A DNA stretch of 29,946 bases from NCBI GenBank assembly GCA_937925595.1, contig CALALQ010000503.1, positions 1 to 29,946 of the forward strand. The letters run 5' to 3'. This DNA comes from an uncultured Demequina sp. GTDB taxonomy: Bacteria; Actinomycetota; Actinomycetes; Actinomycetales; Demequinaceae. Under the pieces are notes generated by a model. That model was not told the DNA's origin. It ran no database searches and saw only the letters and a list, made by a program, of their open reading frames with translations. A program made the position numbers and the translations under genes. This document shows, in pieces, positions 21,538 through 28,899 of this stretch; positions within the stretch are counted from its first letter, which is position 1; each line of letters begins with the position of its first letter.

Positions 21538-22325
21538 CGGCCCCCTCGCGCGCGGTAGACGCGGGCAGCGTCGGTGTTCAGCATCGCGTCGGTCGGGAAC
21601 GCCGGGTCCGGGGTGATGCCCGCCTCCGCGTTCAGTGCGGTCTGCCACGTGTCAGCGTCGGGGCCCGCGGCCTGGAGCAGGTCAGCGTCCTGGAGGACCT
21701 TCCCGGCGATGTCCTCGGTGGTGGCGGTGTGCGGGTACTCGGTGAGACGGATGAGGCGCTCCACCTCGTCGGCGAGCTCTCCGGGGACGTACCGGCGACA
21801 GAACGCGACCGCACGTTCGATGTTCTCGGCGTCGGGTGCGCCGGGGACGTAGTCGGCGTCGTGGAACAGGCCCGCCAGCAGCAGTGCCTTCTCGACCGCG
21901 CTGGACTCCACGCCTTCGGCGCGCAGCAGCTCGAGCGCGCGCAGCGCGGTGGACAGCAGGTGCGGGGCGCCGTGGTACGGGAGCGCAGCGGACGGGTTCT
22001 CGTCGAAGATGACGAGCGCGAGGGTGTGTGGCAGCCCGTAGCTGTCGAGGACATGCTGGGCTCGCCGGATGAGCGAACGAACGGGCGCAGCCTGTTCGGG
22101 TGCCCAGGTGTACGTCTTCCGGCGCACCGGCCCCCAGAACTGGCCCCACCGTCCGGGCTGTTCGACCTCGGTCCACCAGATGTAGTCCCCGAACGGCAGG
22201 ACGGAGTCGTACATGTTCGACTCGACGGTCCACAGCCGGCCGCAGTCGCCGCACGTCCAGGTGTCGCCGATGCGGCGTCCGTACCGGAACGGTGGGATGC
22301 AGGTGATGGTCTCGTCTACGAGCAT
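21534..22325 (-). CDS. HD-domain phosphohydrolase with N-terminal zinc-ribbon-like part
   Basis: 263 residues. N-terminal Cys9, Cys25 and Cys28 (TWTCGDCGRLW) resemble a small zinc ribbon. The HD domain starts near 110: His118/His122 (PYHGAPHLL), His155-Asp156 (GLFHDADY), and Asp213/Asp215 (LQDADLLQ). HD enzymes are metal-dependent phosphohydrolases; the size and motif order fit small predicted HD hydrolases acting on nucleotides. GAAAGACCACC precedes the ATG. It reads from the promoter motif at 22765 after the small gene 22340-22576. Confidence 0.85.
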   Translation of the reverse strand: MLVDETITCIPPFRYGRRIGDTWTCGDCGRLWTVESNMYDSVLPFGDYIWWTEVEQPGRWGQFWGPVRRKTYTWAPEQAAPVRSLIRRAQHVLDSYGLPHTLALVIFDENPSAALPYHGAPHLLSTALRALELLRAEGVESSAVEKALLLAGLFHDADYVPGAPDAENIERAVAFCRRYVPGELADEVERLIRLTEYPHTATTEDIAGKVLQDADLLQAAGPDADTWQTALNAEAGITPDPAFPTDAMLNTDAARVYRARGGR

Positions 22326-22339
22326 GGTGGTCTTTCGGT

Positions 22340-22576
22340 TCAGCGGCGGCGGCAGAAGAGGACCCCGCCGGGGGTGTTCCGGCGGGCATTCCAGGCGAGG
22401 TCACGTTCGGCACGGATGACGGCGTATGCGTCGAGGATGAGGGTCCGGTCGGTGCAGTGCGACGGGTCGCAGACGTCGCTCGTGAACCGCTTGCCGCCGA
22501 TGATGACGTCACGGCCCACGATGGGACGCTGCGTGGTCGGGTCGAACCCGATGCGGACCCGTCTGATGTGAGGCAC
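22340..22576 (-). CDS. Small hypothetical protein
   Basis: 78 residues, basic, GTG start with GGAAGGGAACG upstream. Beta-type N-terminal part (IRRVRIGFDPTTQRPIVGRD), then VCDPSHCTDRTLILDAYAVI, ending VLFCRRR. Three Cys residues. No family recognised. First gene after a 190-nt leader. Confidence 0.7.
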   Translation of the reverse strand: MPHIRRVRIGFDPTTQRPIVGRDVIIGGKRFTSDVCDPSHCTDRTLILDAYAVIRAERDLAWNARRNTPGGVLFCRRR

Positions 22577-22771
22577 TGCCGTTCCCTTCCTGTTGACGGG
22601 GTGCGGTGGGCGCTTGCCTCATCCACCGGCCCCTCCGGTCTTGTGCGGGTGCCTTCCGGTCCGCCTCTCGTCGCCTTTCCGAGCCTGGGTGACCGGGGAC
22701 CTTGGCGGCGACACAAGCCGGGCGCTGGGGCAAGCCAGCCCTCCCGGCGGCGGCAACGGTCCCCCTATGCG
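22577..22771 (-). other. 195-nt leader, no gene seen
   Basis: GC-rich leader between the GCATAG motif at 22765 and the GTG at 22576. It holds GGTCTTGTGCGGG (plus strand, 22637-22649), identical to a 13-mer in the structured stretch 18923-19165. Several G-runs; no clear single stem. Short frames on both strands do not look coding. Confidence 0.35.
22765..22771 (-). promoter_or_regulatory. Class B motif CGCATAG
   Basis: Short form of the recurring -10 motif, overlapping the stop region of the 22772-23575 gene. Confidence 0.45.
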
Positions 22772-23575
22772 TCAGGAGTGAACGTCGAAGGACACGTCGT
22801 AGTGGTGGACCTTCGCGCCCGCCTTCGGCTTCTCGGTGGTGACCTCGACGGTGATGCTGACGGTGTCCGGGACGGGGCGGCGCACGACGGTGAGAGTGCT
22901 GGCGGCGGTGCCGTCGTCTGTGACACGGACGACCCGGCCGACGATTCGGACCTCCGGGATGCGGTCGTCCTCGTTCATCAGCCGGATTGCCTCAGCCTTC
23001 GCCTCGGTCTCGGTGGACCTAGTGGCGAGCACGTCGGCGCGGAACGAGCCGACGTTGACCACGTCGAAGACAGTCGTGGTCTTGCCTGCGGCCTTCGTGG
23101 CGGCGGGCTTGCGGAGGGCGGGAGTCTTCACGACCTTGACCTCGGTGAAGCTCGGCCCTACGACCTTCTCGACTGCCTCGCGAATCGCGTCACCGATGTA
23201 GCCGTTGGCGCGGAACTCGGTGAGGGCTTTGCCGGTGATCTCGATGGTGTGCTTGGCGGTCTTCGTGATGACGTCCTCGTCAGCGCAGACGGGGATGACG
23301 AGGGAGTTGAAGCTGCTGACCTCGTCGCTATCGCGGTACGCGGTGTTCTTAGTCCGAAGCCCCGTCATCGTCACGGCGCCTGGGGAAGCGTCGTCCCACC
23401 GGCCTGCGTAGTTGTTGCGCCAGACGGAGACGGCCTCGCTGACGAGGCGGTCCTCGAACGTCGGCCGGTAGTAGCCGCCACCGAAGCTGTATCGCGGAGA
23501 GGCGGAAGGCACGTTCTTGCGGATTACCTCGGCGCGTTCGGCGGAAATGGTGATCGTCTCAGTGTGGTGTCCCAT
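22772..23575 (-). CDS. Hypothetical protein
   Basis: 267 residues from ATG at 23575 (6 nt after a CATGTA -10, so possibly leaderless; a GTG at 23581 is less likely). N-terminal TETITISAERAEVIRKNVPS; middle SSFNSLVIPVCADEDVITKT; a Lys/Ala-rich linker near TPALRKPAATKAAGKTTT; C-terminal beta-type repeats (VRIVGRVVRVTDDG, VSITVEVTTEKPKAG, HHYDVSFDVHS). No signal peptide or catalytic motif. Function unknown. Confidence 0.77.
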   Translation of the reverse strand: MGHHTETITISAERAEVIRKNVPSASPRYSFGGGYYRPTFEDRLVSEAVSVWRNNYAGRWDDASPGAVTMTGLRTKNTAYRDSDEVSSFNSLVIPVCADEDVITKTAKHTIEITGKALTEFRANGYIGDAIREAVEKVVGPSFTEVKVVKTPALRKPAATKAAGKTTTVFDVVNVGSFRADVLATRSTETEAKAEAIRLMNEDDRIPEVRIVGRVVRVTDDGTAASTLTVVRRPVPDTVSITVEVTTEKPKAGAKVHHYDVSFDVHS

Positions 23576-23580
23576 GTCCA

Positions 23581-23615
23581 CTACATGCGCCGTCGCACCC
23601 GGTTTTCCGGGTCAG
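23581..23615 (-). promoter_or_regulatory. Class B promoter, CTGACC-N18-GGCGCATGTAG
   Basis: Contains the ACCCGG-AAAA-CCGGGT hairpin between its halves; CATGTA ends 6 nt before the ATG at 23575. Confidence 0.65.
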
Positions 23616-23701
23616 CGGATGACGGGGATGGCGGCAGTGACCGGTTCGATGCCGGACAGGCGTGCCGGGCTCAGGTGCTTGGTGAGCTCGTCAGCGATCA
23701 T
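23612..23701 (-). CDS. Possible 29-residue protein
   Basis: ATG at 23701 with GAGG upstream; sequence MIADELTKHLSPARLSGIEP and on to VIR. It has a class A-like motif (23739) giving a leader of about 32 nt, and its TGA sits inside CTGACC of the next promoter, as for two other genes. It could also be the 3' remnant of a longer gene. No function inferred. Confidence 0.45.
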   Translation of the reverse strand: MIADELTKHLSPARLSGIEPVTAAIPVIR

Positions 23702-23738
23702 CGCCTCGGCGTCCTCGATGAGCTCAGTTCAAGCCGTG

Positions 23739-23749
23739 TACTCTGCGGC
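23739..23749 (-). promoter_or_regulatory. Class A-like motif GCCGCAGAGTA
   Basis: One base from the class A 11-mer; -10 would be CAGAGT (23745-23740). It abuts the stop of the peptidase gene. Confidence 0.5.
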
Positions 23750-23752
23750 GAT

Positions 23753-25252
23753 TCATCGGAACGACCTCGGCCACTTTCCGTTCAGAATGTGCTTCGCGAA
23801 TCCGAGCTGGGTCTTCGTGAACTTCTTGTGGTAGTACGCCTGGCTCTTGCTGGCGCCCCACACGATGGACATGGCGTCCGCGACCCATTCGATGCCCTTA
23901 CCGGCGGGTGCCTTGAACATCTTGTCGAGCTTCTTGCGGTAGTCGGTGACCCCGTACTTGTCGGCGGCGACACCGGTCAGCAGGTGCGAGCACTCGTGGT
24001 AGGCGAGGTAGCGCAGGAACGTCTTGTTGCGGGGGTTCAGCCGCTTATAGACGATGATGTGGTCCGCACCGATGTACGCCGACCCTGCCCAGTTCGGGGT
24101 CTTCCGCTTTGATTCGAGCGCGAGGGTCGCCGACTTGCACTTCGACTTGATGTAGCCACGGACCGTCTTCAGCATGCCCTTCAGCTTGCGGGGGTCCTGA
24201 TACTTCACCTTCTGGGTCTGGGTCTTCGCAGCCGCGTACAGGTCGGTCGCCGGGGCGTACGCACGGAACTTCGCGACCCGGCCATGTTTGTACTTCGGGA
24301 GGGTGAACGTCACGTAGTGGTCAGCACCGGTCTTCTTCGTCGCCTTCGTCAGCCACCTGCCCTTGACGTACGACTGCAGCTTGACGGTGCGCTTGCCGCC
24401 GGTGAACCAGACCTTCACCTTCTTCGGCTTGATGACGCTGGTCAGGGACGTGTCGCCGAGGGTGTACGCGGACGCGCTCGTGGCGTACCGGGGCCACTTC
24501 ACCTTCTGCGCCGGCCCCGTCCACTCCTTCACCCCGGCGTGCTCGGGAATGTAGAGACGGAAGGAGTACCCGGATGGGGAGTTCCAGTTCTGCACGTTCA
24601 CCTTGAACGTGTGGACGTTCCCGCTGGACTTCGTGGGAGTGTGAACGGCGACGTTGACCCACTTCTTCGTGGTGGTGTCTTTGCGCTGGACGACGATCCA
24701 CTGGATGTCACCGGTGACCTTGATGGTCTTCGACTTCGGGGTCTTCGACGAGATGCGGAACGACTTGGCCCCCGGGTACGGGAGCTCGTCGGACACCTTC
24801 GGTGTCGCACGGTCGAAGTCGATGTACCGGAACCCGGTGAACCGGTCGTACGGGTAGGCGGCGTTGCGGGCGAACCCGATACGGACCGACAGCTGCTTGC
24901 CGGGGGCGCCGCGCAGCTCCTTGATGGTCGCACCCTTCCCGACGATGACGGTCGCCTTCCCGGTGACCGGGTCGAACTCGGCGTCCCCGAAGGTCACCCA
25001 CCGGCCGTCCCAGACCTGCACGACAGGTGTCTGACCTTCGGGGACGTTCGTGGCGGTGTGAGTGAGGGTGACTGTCTTGCCGTCGGCGACCTTGACGTGC
25101 TCACTGGTGTCCGCGAACGAGCCCTGACCTGCCCACTCGATGAGGACGTACTGTGTCGCTGCGGTCACGGCGGCGCCCGCTGCGGGTCCGGTCACGCCGA
25201 CGGCGAGGGCGGTCGCGATCGCGAGGACGCGGAAGATGTGGGGCTTGGGCAT
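23753..25252 (-). CDS. Secreted zinc-metallopeptidase-like protein
   Basis: 499 residues. Residues 1-30 form a signal peptide (basic start, core VLAIATALAVGVTGPAAGAA). The body is long and Lys-rich with beta-type repeats around VKVWFTGGKRTVKLQSYVKG and RWLTKATKKTG, resembling repeat or wall-binding domains of actinobacterial exoproteins. The C-terminal domain has HECSH at 419-423 (AYHECSHLLTG) and EWVAD at 455-459, fitting a HEXXH + E gluzincin site. Likely an exported peptidase or wall-acting protein; the substrate is unknown. GGAAG precedes the ATG. A class A-like promoter lies 35 nt upstream. Confidence 0.8.
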   Translation of the reverse strand: MPKPHIFRVLAIATALAVGVTGPAAGAAVTAATQYVLIEWAGQGSFADTSEHVKVADGKTVTLTHTATNVPEGQTPVVQVWDGRWVTFGDAEFDPVTGKATVIVGKGATIKELRGAPGKQLSVRIGFARNAAYPYDRFTGFRYIDFDRATPKVSDELPYPGAKSFRISSKTPKSKTIKVTGDIQWIVVQRKDTTTKKWVNVAVHTPTKSSGNVHTFKVNVQNWNSPSGYSFRLYIPEHAGVKEWTGPAQKVKWPRYATSASAYTLGDTSLTSVIKPKKVKVWFTGGKRTVKLQSYVKGRWLTKATKKTGADHYVTFTLPKYKHGRVAKFRAYAPATDLYAAAKTQTQKVKYQDPRKLKGMLKTVRGYIKSKCKSATLALESKRKTPNWAGSAYIGADHIIVYKRLNPRNKTFLRYLAYHECSHLLTGVAADKYGVTDYRKKLDKMFKAPAGKGIEWVADAMSIVWGASKSQAYYHKKFTKTQLGFAKHILNGKWPRSFR

Positions 25253-25286
25253 CGGGCTTCCAACCTGGTGCGGGACGATTGCCGTA

Positions 25287-25296
25287 TACCCTGCGG
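25287..25296 (-). promoter_or_regulatory. Class A promoter motif CCGCAGGGTA
   Basis: Class A core with -10 CAGGGT (25293-25288); lies between a terminator and the peptidase gene. Confidence 0.6.
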
Positions 25297-25305
25297 AAAG
25301 TCGAA

Positions 25306-25331
25306 GAAGGCCCCGGTTTCCCGGAGCCTTC
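25306..25331 (-). terminator. Terminator after the GNAT gene
   Basis: GAAGGC-CCCGG / CCGG(G)-GCCTTC-type stem with a TTT loop and one mismatch, followed by TTCG. Confidence 0.7.
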
Positions 25332-25419
25332 TCTTCTTCTGGCAGCGGCCCTGGCCCTCGCGCCCCAGGCGGGACGGTTGCGTAGCGGGAGGGCCGGGCA
25401 ATGGTGAGCTGGCGGGCGG

Positions 25420-25944
25420 TCACCTGACGACGAGGGAGTGTGCGACCCGTTCGATGGGCGCGGTCAGCAGCAGGAACTCCAGGTGTGGCAGCAGCGCGTC
25501 CCGGTAGGGGCCTTCCACTTCGAACCCGAATCGGTGGGCGATGTGCTGCGCGCGGGGGTTGTTTGCGGAGATGACCATGGAGAAGTCGGTGACTCCCGCT
25601 CCGAATGCGTCCTGGAGGCCTCGCATGAACAGGAGCTTCACGTGGCCGTGGCCGTGGCCGTGGTCTGTGACGTACGCAGTGTGGATGCGGCCGTGCTGGT
25701 CGTCGGTGACGGTGATGCCGCCGACGGCGACGAGCTCGTCGCCGTCGAACGCGCCGTACATGGCGGTGTCGCGGGATGTGAGCTGGATGAGCGTCTCGCC
25801 GGCCGTGCGGCGCAGAAGCCAGGCCTCCACGTCCTGGTCGGTGGCGCCGGCGTCGCGGAGCATCTGCGCGCCGAGAGCTCGGACGAGGGCGTTGACAGTG
25901 TCTGTGTCGCCCTGGTGGAGGCGTCGGGTGCTGGTGTCGGTCAC
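25420..25944 (-). CDS. GNAT-family N-acetyltransferase
   Basis: 174 residues. Core strands ELVAVGGITVTDD and RIHTAYVTDHGHGHGHVKLL (acetyl-CoA loop, here HGHGHGH in place of QGxGxG/A), then FSMVISANNPRAQHIAHRFG, the conserved Asn and helix before the last strands (GFEVEGPYRDA). Family members move acetyl from acetyl-CoA to amines; the acceptor is unknown. The GTG start lies 6 nt after TATAGA and has a GGGAGG that would be at or before the transcript start; a leaderless mRNA is possible. Alone between a terminator and the hipA gene. Confidence 0.87.
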   Translation of the reverse strand: MTDTSTRRLHQGDTDTVNALVRALGAQMLRDAGATDQDVEAWLLRRTAGETLIQLTSRDTAMYGAFDGDELVAVGGITVTDDQHGRIHTAYVTDHGHGHGHVKLLFMRGLQDAFGAGVTDFSMVISANNPRAQHIAHRFGFEVEGPYRDALLPHLEFLLLTAPIERVAHSLVVR

Positions 25945-25950
25945 CCTCCC

Positions 25951-25958
25951 TCTATACG
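25951..25958 (-). promoter_or_regulatory. Promoter motif CGTATAGA, leaderless spacing
   Basis: TATAGA (25956-25951) ends 6 nt before the GTG at 25944. Confidence 0.55.
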
Positions 25959-25963
25959 GTCAG

Positions 25964-27196
25964 CTACCCCGCCGCGGCGTTCACCTGCTCGAGTCGGGGC
26001 CGGATGCTCTCTCCCATGAGGTTCACCTGCGCGGCGGGGATGCCTGCGCGCGCGGCGCGGGCGTCCCAGTCGGCGAGCGCGCCGGCCACAGCGTCGATGT
26101 GCTCGCGCGCCTGCGCGGCGGTCAGGTCGCAGTCCTCCGCGAATGCGAGGAGCCCGTCCACTTCGTTGTCGATGCTGTCCGCCCCGGCGATGCTCGTCGC
26201 CCGCCGTTTGCTCACGTCCGGTGTGGGGTTCACGTCGAATGCGGGGCTGAGTGACCAGAAGCCGTCCCGGCTGAGGAACCCGTGGTTGCGCAGATGGTCG
26301 TCCGTGTTCCCGAGCGCGACCGACGCGACCACGCGGCGGAACAGCTCTGCGAGGTCGGCCCGGGTCCGGTTGCTGAGGTCTTTGATGGCGTCGGTGATGT
26401 CGATGTAGTCGCGGTGCTCGCCGTCGTCTGCGCCCACTGCCGTCAACGCGCTGATGTACCCGACACGTTCCCCGTCTTCGGCGCGGTCGAATCGGCGCAG
26501 CAGGAGCACGCTGCGTTCCCCGAGGCGGACCAGCTGGTGGTCGGGGACGCGGATGCCGGCGGTGGCGAGCAGGTCGAGGGTGAGCGCCTCCCATGCCATA
26601 ACGTCCCACCTGTCGGAGGGGTGGGGGAACTTCGCGATTGCGAGCGCGCCGTCGTCGAGGAGGACGCTTGCTTTTGGGCGCGCGCCGCCGAGCCCGGTGG
26701 TGCCGGTGTCGAGGAGGTCTTTGAGCGCTTCGAGGGAGTCGTCGTCGCAGGCGAGCTGGTCGCTGCTGCGCAGCAACCGTGGCAGCGCGACGAGCTTGGG
26801 GACGTTCCCGTCGATGCCGAGGAACGTCTTCCCGCCGTCGGTGCTGAACCGGAGCGCCCCCTGCCGGGTGTCGTCGCTGACTCCGAGGAGGTAGTCGACG
26901 TCTTCGAGTGACCGGGCGCGGCGACCTTCGCTGAGCGCGCGGGCACGTTCGGCTTTGTCGAGGAGGTTCCGTCCCCACCGGTCCGGTGCGGTGTCTGCCA
27001 GCGCAGGCAGCAGCCGGGGGACGTACTGGGTGCCGGTGACCAGCTGGAGGGCCGGGTCGATGTTGACGCCGCCGTCCCTGATGTACGCCTCGTCGTAGAG
27101 GAAGGTCGTTGCAGTCTGCCGTCCGGTGGTCAGGTACGCGCGGCCGACCAGGGTGGCCGTGCTCCCCCAGTACACGTCGAGGGTGGTCTCCGTCAT
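25964..27196 (-). CDS. hipA: HipA-like serine/threonine kinase toxin
   Basis: 410 residues, close to the usual HipA length. ATP-binding GGARPKAS (about 170-177), Lys189 (AIAKFPH), catalytic NTDDHLRN at 297-304 and metal-binding AFDVNP at 319-324 are all present. HipA kinases phosphorylate glutamyl-tRNA synthetase or similar targets and stop growth; here it may act in phage defence, prophage maintenance or host control (inference). ATG overlaps the antitoxin stop (ATGA), the normal hipBA order. All catalytic residues look intact. Confidence 0.93.
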   Translation of the reverse strand: MTETTLDVYWGSTATLVGRAYLTTGRQTATTFLYDEAYIRDGGVNIDPALQLVTGTQYVPRLLPALADTAPDRWGRNLLDKAERARALSEGRRARSLEDVDYLLGVSDDTRQGALRFSTDGGKTFLGIDGNVPKLVALPRLLRSSDQLACDDDSLEALKDLLDTGTTGLGGARPKASVLLDDGALAIAKFPHPSDRWDVMAWEALTLDLLATAGIRVPDHQLVRLGERSVLLLRRFDRAEDGERVGYISALTAVGADDGEHRDYIDITDAIKDLSNRTRADLAELFRRVVASVALGNTDDHLRNHGFLSRDGFWSLSPAFDVNPTPDVSKRRATSIAGADSIDNEVDGLLAFAEDCDLTAAQAREHIDAVAGALADWDARAARAGIPAAQVNLMGESIRPRLEQVNAAAG

Positions 27197-27477
27197 TTCA
27201 CGCGCTTCCGGTCGAGTTTCGCGGCGCGGAGGCGGCCGACGTCGGTACGGAGCGGGTCGGTGGCGGTGACGACACTGTCGAGGATGCCGAGCGCTCGGAG
27301 CACCTGGGCGACGTTCTCGAACGCCACCTTCCCGGACCCGGTCTCGATCTTCCGGAGGGTGTCTCGGGTGATGCCGGCGCGTTCAGCTACCTGCTGCGCG
27401 GTCAACCCCAGCACATTCCGCCAACCACGGACCTGCTGCCCGAACGTGGCCAGCTCACGGTCAATTCGATAAGGCAT
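27193..27477 (-). CDS. hipB: HipB-like XRE-family antitoxin
   Basis: 94 residues. An HTH of the Cro/CI type covers about 8-60: FGQQVRGWRNVLGLTAQQVA, then AGITRDTLRKIETGSGKVAF. It should bind its own promoter and neutralise HipA. The start at 27477 has AGGAGGGG; an in-frame ATG at 27540 lies 3 nt after a TATAGA motif and is less likely. Two TCGTCATA repeats (27489-27496 and 27521-27528 region, plus-strand TATGACGA) lie upstream and could be operator half-sites. Confidence 0.9.
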   Translation of the reverse strand: MPYRIDRELATFGQQVRGWRNVLGLTAQQVAERAGITRDTLRKIETGSGKVAFENVAQVLRALGILDSVVTATDPLRTDVGRLRAAKLDRKRVK

Positions 27478-27485
27478 GTGTCCCC

Positions 27486-27530
27486 TCCTATGACGACTAT
27501 AGCGGGCATATCGCCAAGTTATGACGATTC
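27486..27530 (-). promoter_or_regulatory. hipBA promoter/operator region
   Basis: TATAGT (27501-27496) as -10, flanked by two direct copies of TCGTCATA. Roles inferred from position only. Confidence 0.4.
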
Positions 27531-27542
27531 CGCTCGCCATAC

Positions 27543-27551
27543 CTCTATACG
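27543..27551 (-). promoter_or_regulatory. Promoter motif CCGTATAGA
   Basis: Same TATAGA form as before the GNAT gene; second possible start point for hipBA. Confidence 0.4.
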
Positions 27552-27636
27552 GTGAGCCCGCCCAAACTACCGCAGCCTCGACATTCGCGCACCGTTCGCG
27601 CAGACTGGGCGACCAGATACGCGACCCAGGAGATTG

Positions 27637-27819
27637 ATGACGACTGTCGAGACTGCCCCATGTCTGTTCTGCGGACGCACCACCGTCCTGGAGCTCCCGT
27701 TCTCAGCGGTGCGGGCACTCGCAGCTGGAACACCGGTCCAGGATGTGCTCCCCGACATGCCGCCACCGGAGCGGGAGGTCATCATCTCCGGTGTCCACCC
27801 GGAGTGCTTCCCGTCATGA
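27637..27819 (+). CDS. Small phage protein with zinc-knuckle-like CxxC
   Basis: 60 residues. CLFCGR near the N-terminus and HPECFPS at the end form a likely zinc site; the middle has VRALAAGTPVQDVLPDMPPP and EREVIISG. This layout (CxxC, IQDxLP, ERExxISG, C-terminal Cys) is common in small proteins of many tailed phages, of unknown function. AGGAGATTG precedes the ATG. Plus strand, divergent from hipBA. Confidence 0.82.
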   Translation: MTTVETAPCLFCGRTTVLELPFSAVRALAAGTPVQDVLPDMPPPEREVIISGVHPECFPS

Positions 27820-27861
27820 GGCAGCAGGCACCTGCCGGAAGTAGGTGCAGGGTCGATGGCC

Positions 27862-27874
27862 CGCCGTAGGGTAT
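27862..27874 (+). promoter_or_regulatory. Class A promoter motif GCCGTAGGGTA, leaderless spacing
   Basis: -10 TAGGGT (27867-27872) fits TANNNT and ends 7 nt before the ATG at 27880. Plus-strand variant of GCCGCAGGGTA. Confidence 0.6.
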
Positions 27875-27879
27875 CCGGC

Positions 27880-28146
27880 ATGCCTGCACCAACGATCGCC
27901 GACGTCGAACGCCTCCTGTTCCGCCACGACCTCATGGGCCTGACCGTGCACGGAGCACCCGCCGACGAGTACAGTCCGGAGGCGCGGACCATCACGCCCC
28001 GCCTCGCTGACGCGTCGAGCGCCGAGGATGTGAAGGCGGTGCTAACGGAGGAGTTCGCCACCTGGTTCAGCGAAGACCTGCTCCCGCCGCGTGAGCGGTT
28101 CGAGGCACCGGCCGCTGAGCTGTGGGGCATGCTCGCACCACGTTAG
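27880..28146 (+). CDS. Hypothetical protein
   Basis: 88 residues. Helical, acidic: PTIADVERLLFRHDLMGLTV, then SAEDVKAVLTEEFATWFSED and PAAELWGMLAPR. No ribosome site before ATG 27880, but a TAGGGT -10 lies 7 nt upstream, so the mRNA is probably leaderless. An upstream in-frame ATG at 27856 would overlap that -10. Convergent with the minus-strand gene 28199-28348; a terminator lies between. Confidence 0.75.
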   Translation: MPAPTIADVERLLFRHDLMGLTVHGAPADEYSPEARTITPRLADASSAEDVKAVLTEEFATWFSEDLLPPRERFEAPAAELWGMLAPR

Positions 28147-28170
28147 GGCGGATTCGCCGACACAAAGCAC

Positions 28171-28197
28171 AAGGCCCGCCCCCTGGGGGCGGGCCTT
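28171..28197. terminator. Bidirectional terminator
   Basis: 13-bp palindrome AAGGCCCGCCCCC / GGGGGCGGGCCTT between two convergent genes. Confidence 0.8.
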
Positions 28198-28198
28198 G

Positions 28199-28348
28199 CT
28201 ACTGGTCGCGGAGAGCCCTCTTCTTGGCGTCGGCACGGGTGCGAGCTCTCCGGGTCCGCCGGTCTTTGTGCTTCTCGGTCGCGGACGAGGAGCCGAGCCC
28301 GTGCATGGCACGGCTGAACTCCGGATTGGGGAGGTTCTTGTGTGCCAT
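28199..28348 (-). CDS. Small very basic protein
   Basis: 49 residues, strongly basic in the second half (EKHKDRRTRRARTRADAKKR). ATG at 28348 with GGAACC. Small Arg/Lys-rich proteins of this kind are frequent near phage HNH genes; nucleic-acid binding is likely on charge. Next to the HNH gene, same strand. Confidence 0.65.
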   Translation of the reverse strand: MAHKNLPNPEFSRAMHGLGSSSATEKHKDRRTRRARTRADAKKRALRDQ

Positions 28349-28383
28349 GCCAGGGTTCCTTTCGCGAGCCGAGCGAGCCGCCG

Positions 28384-28899
28384 TCAGACGGCGAGCCCGA
28401 GAGCTTCGACGTCGGCGCCGGTCTGCGCGATCGCCATGACGAGGGTCTCCCGGAGGGTGACCTCGCGCGGCTGGAACCGCATCTTCATCCCGGCCTCTTC
28501 GGGTGTCCGGTCCGCCTTCTTGTTGTTGCACGGCCCGCACGCGGCCACGGTCCCGAGCCAGTGGTCATAGCCGCCTCGGCTCTTTGGGAGCACGTGGTCG
28601 ACGGTCGTCGCCCGGCGGCGGTCGCAGTAGCAGCACTCGTAGTTGTCGCGCTCGAGGAGGCCCTGGCGGGTCCAGGCGACGGCTCCGTACCGGTACGGGA
28701 CGCGGACCATCTCACGGAACTGGACGACGCGGGGCATCGGGAACTCGGCCTCGGCGGACCGGACGGTCCGGCCGGGGACGGCGTCGACGATGGTGGCCCG
28801 CTCGCGGAGCAGGAAGACCAGGGCGCGGGACAGCGGCACGACTCCGAGTGGCTCGAAGCTCGCGTTCAGTACGACGACACCGCTCTTGCGTGTCTTCAT
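28384..28899 (-). CDS. HNH endonuclease
   Basis: 171 residues. N-terminal VVVLNASFEPLGVVPLSRAL is typical of the common actinobacterial HNH proteins. The nuclease core has C89/C92 (ECCYCD), D101-H102 (TTVDHVLPKSRGG), C121/C124 (ACGPCNNKK), and the final KADRTPEE; four Cys form the structural zinc site. The family cuts DNA; in phages it is often free-standing or linked to packaging. GGAGAGGGAGACC precedes the ATG. Confidence 0.92.
   Translation of the reverse strand: MKTRKSGVVVLNASFEPLGVVPLSRALVFLLRERATIVDAVPGRTVRSAEAEFPMPRVVQFREMVRVPYRYGAVAWTRQGLLERDNYECCYCDRRRATTVDHVLPKSRGGYDHWLGTVAACGPCNNKKADRTPEEAGMKMRFQPREVTLRETLVMAIAQTGADVEALGLAV

Noticed and set aside
22457..24112. 551-codon plus-strand open frame
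   Set aside because: It crosses two minus-strand genes, two promoters and a leader; low-complexity Asp/Gly/Val composition typical of shadow frames.
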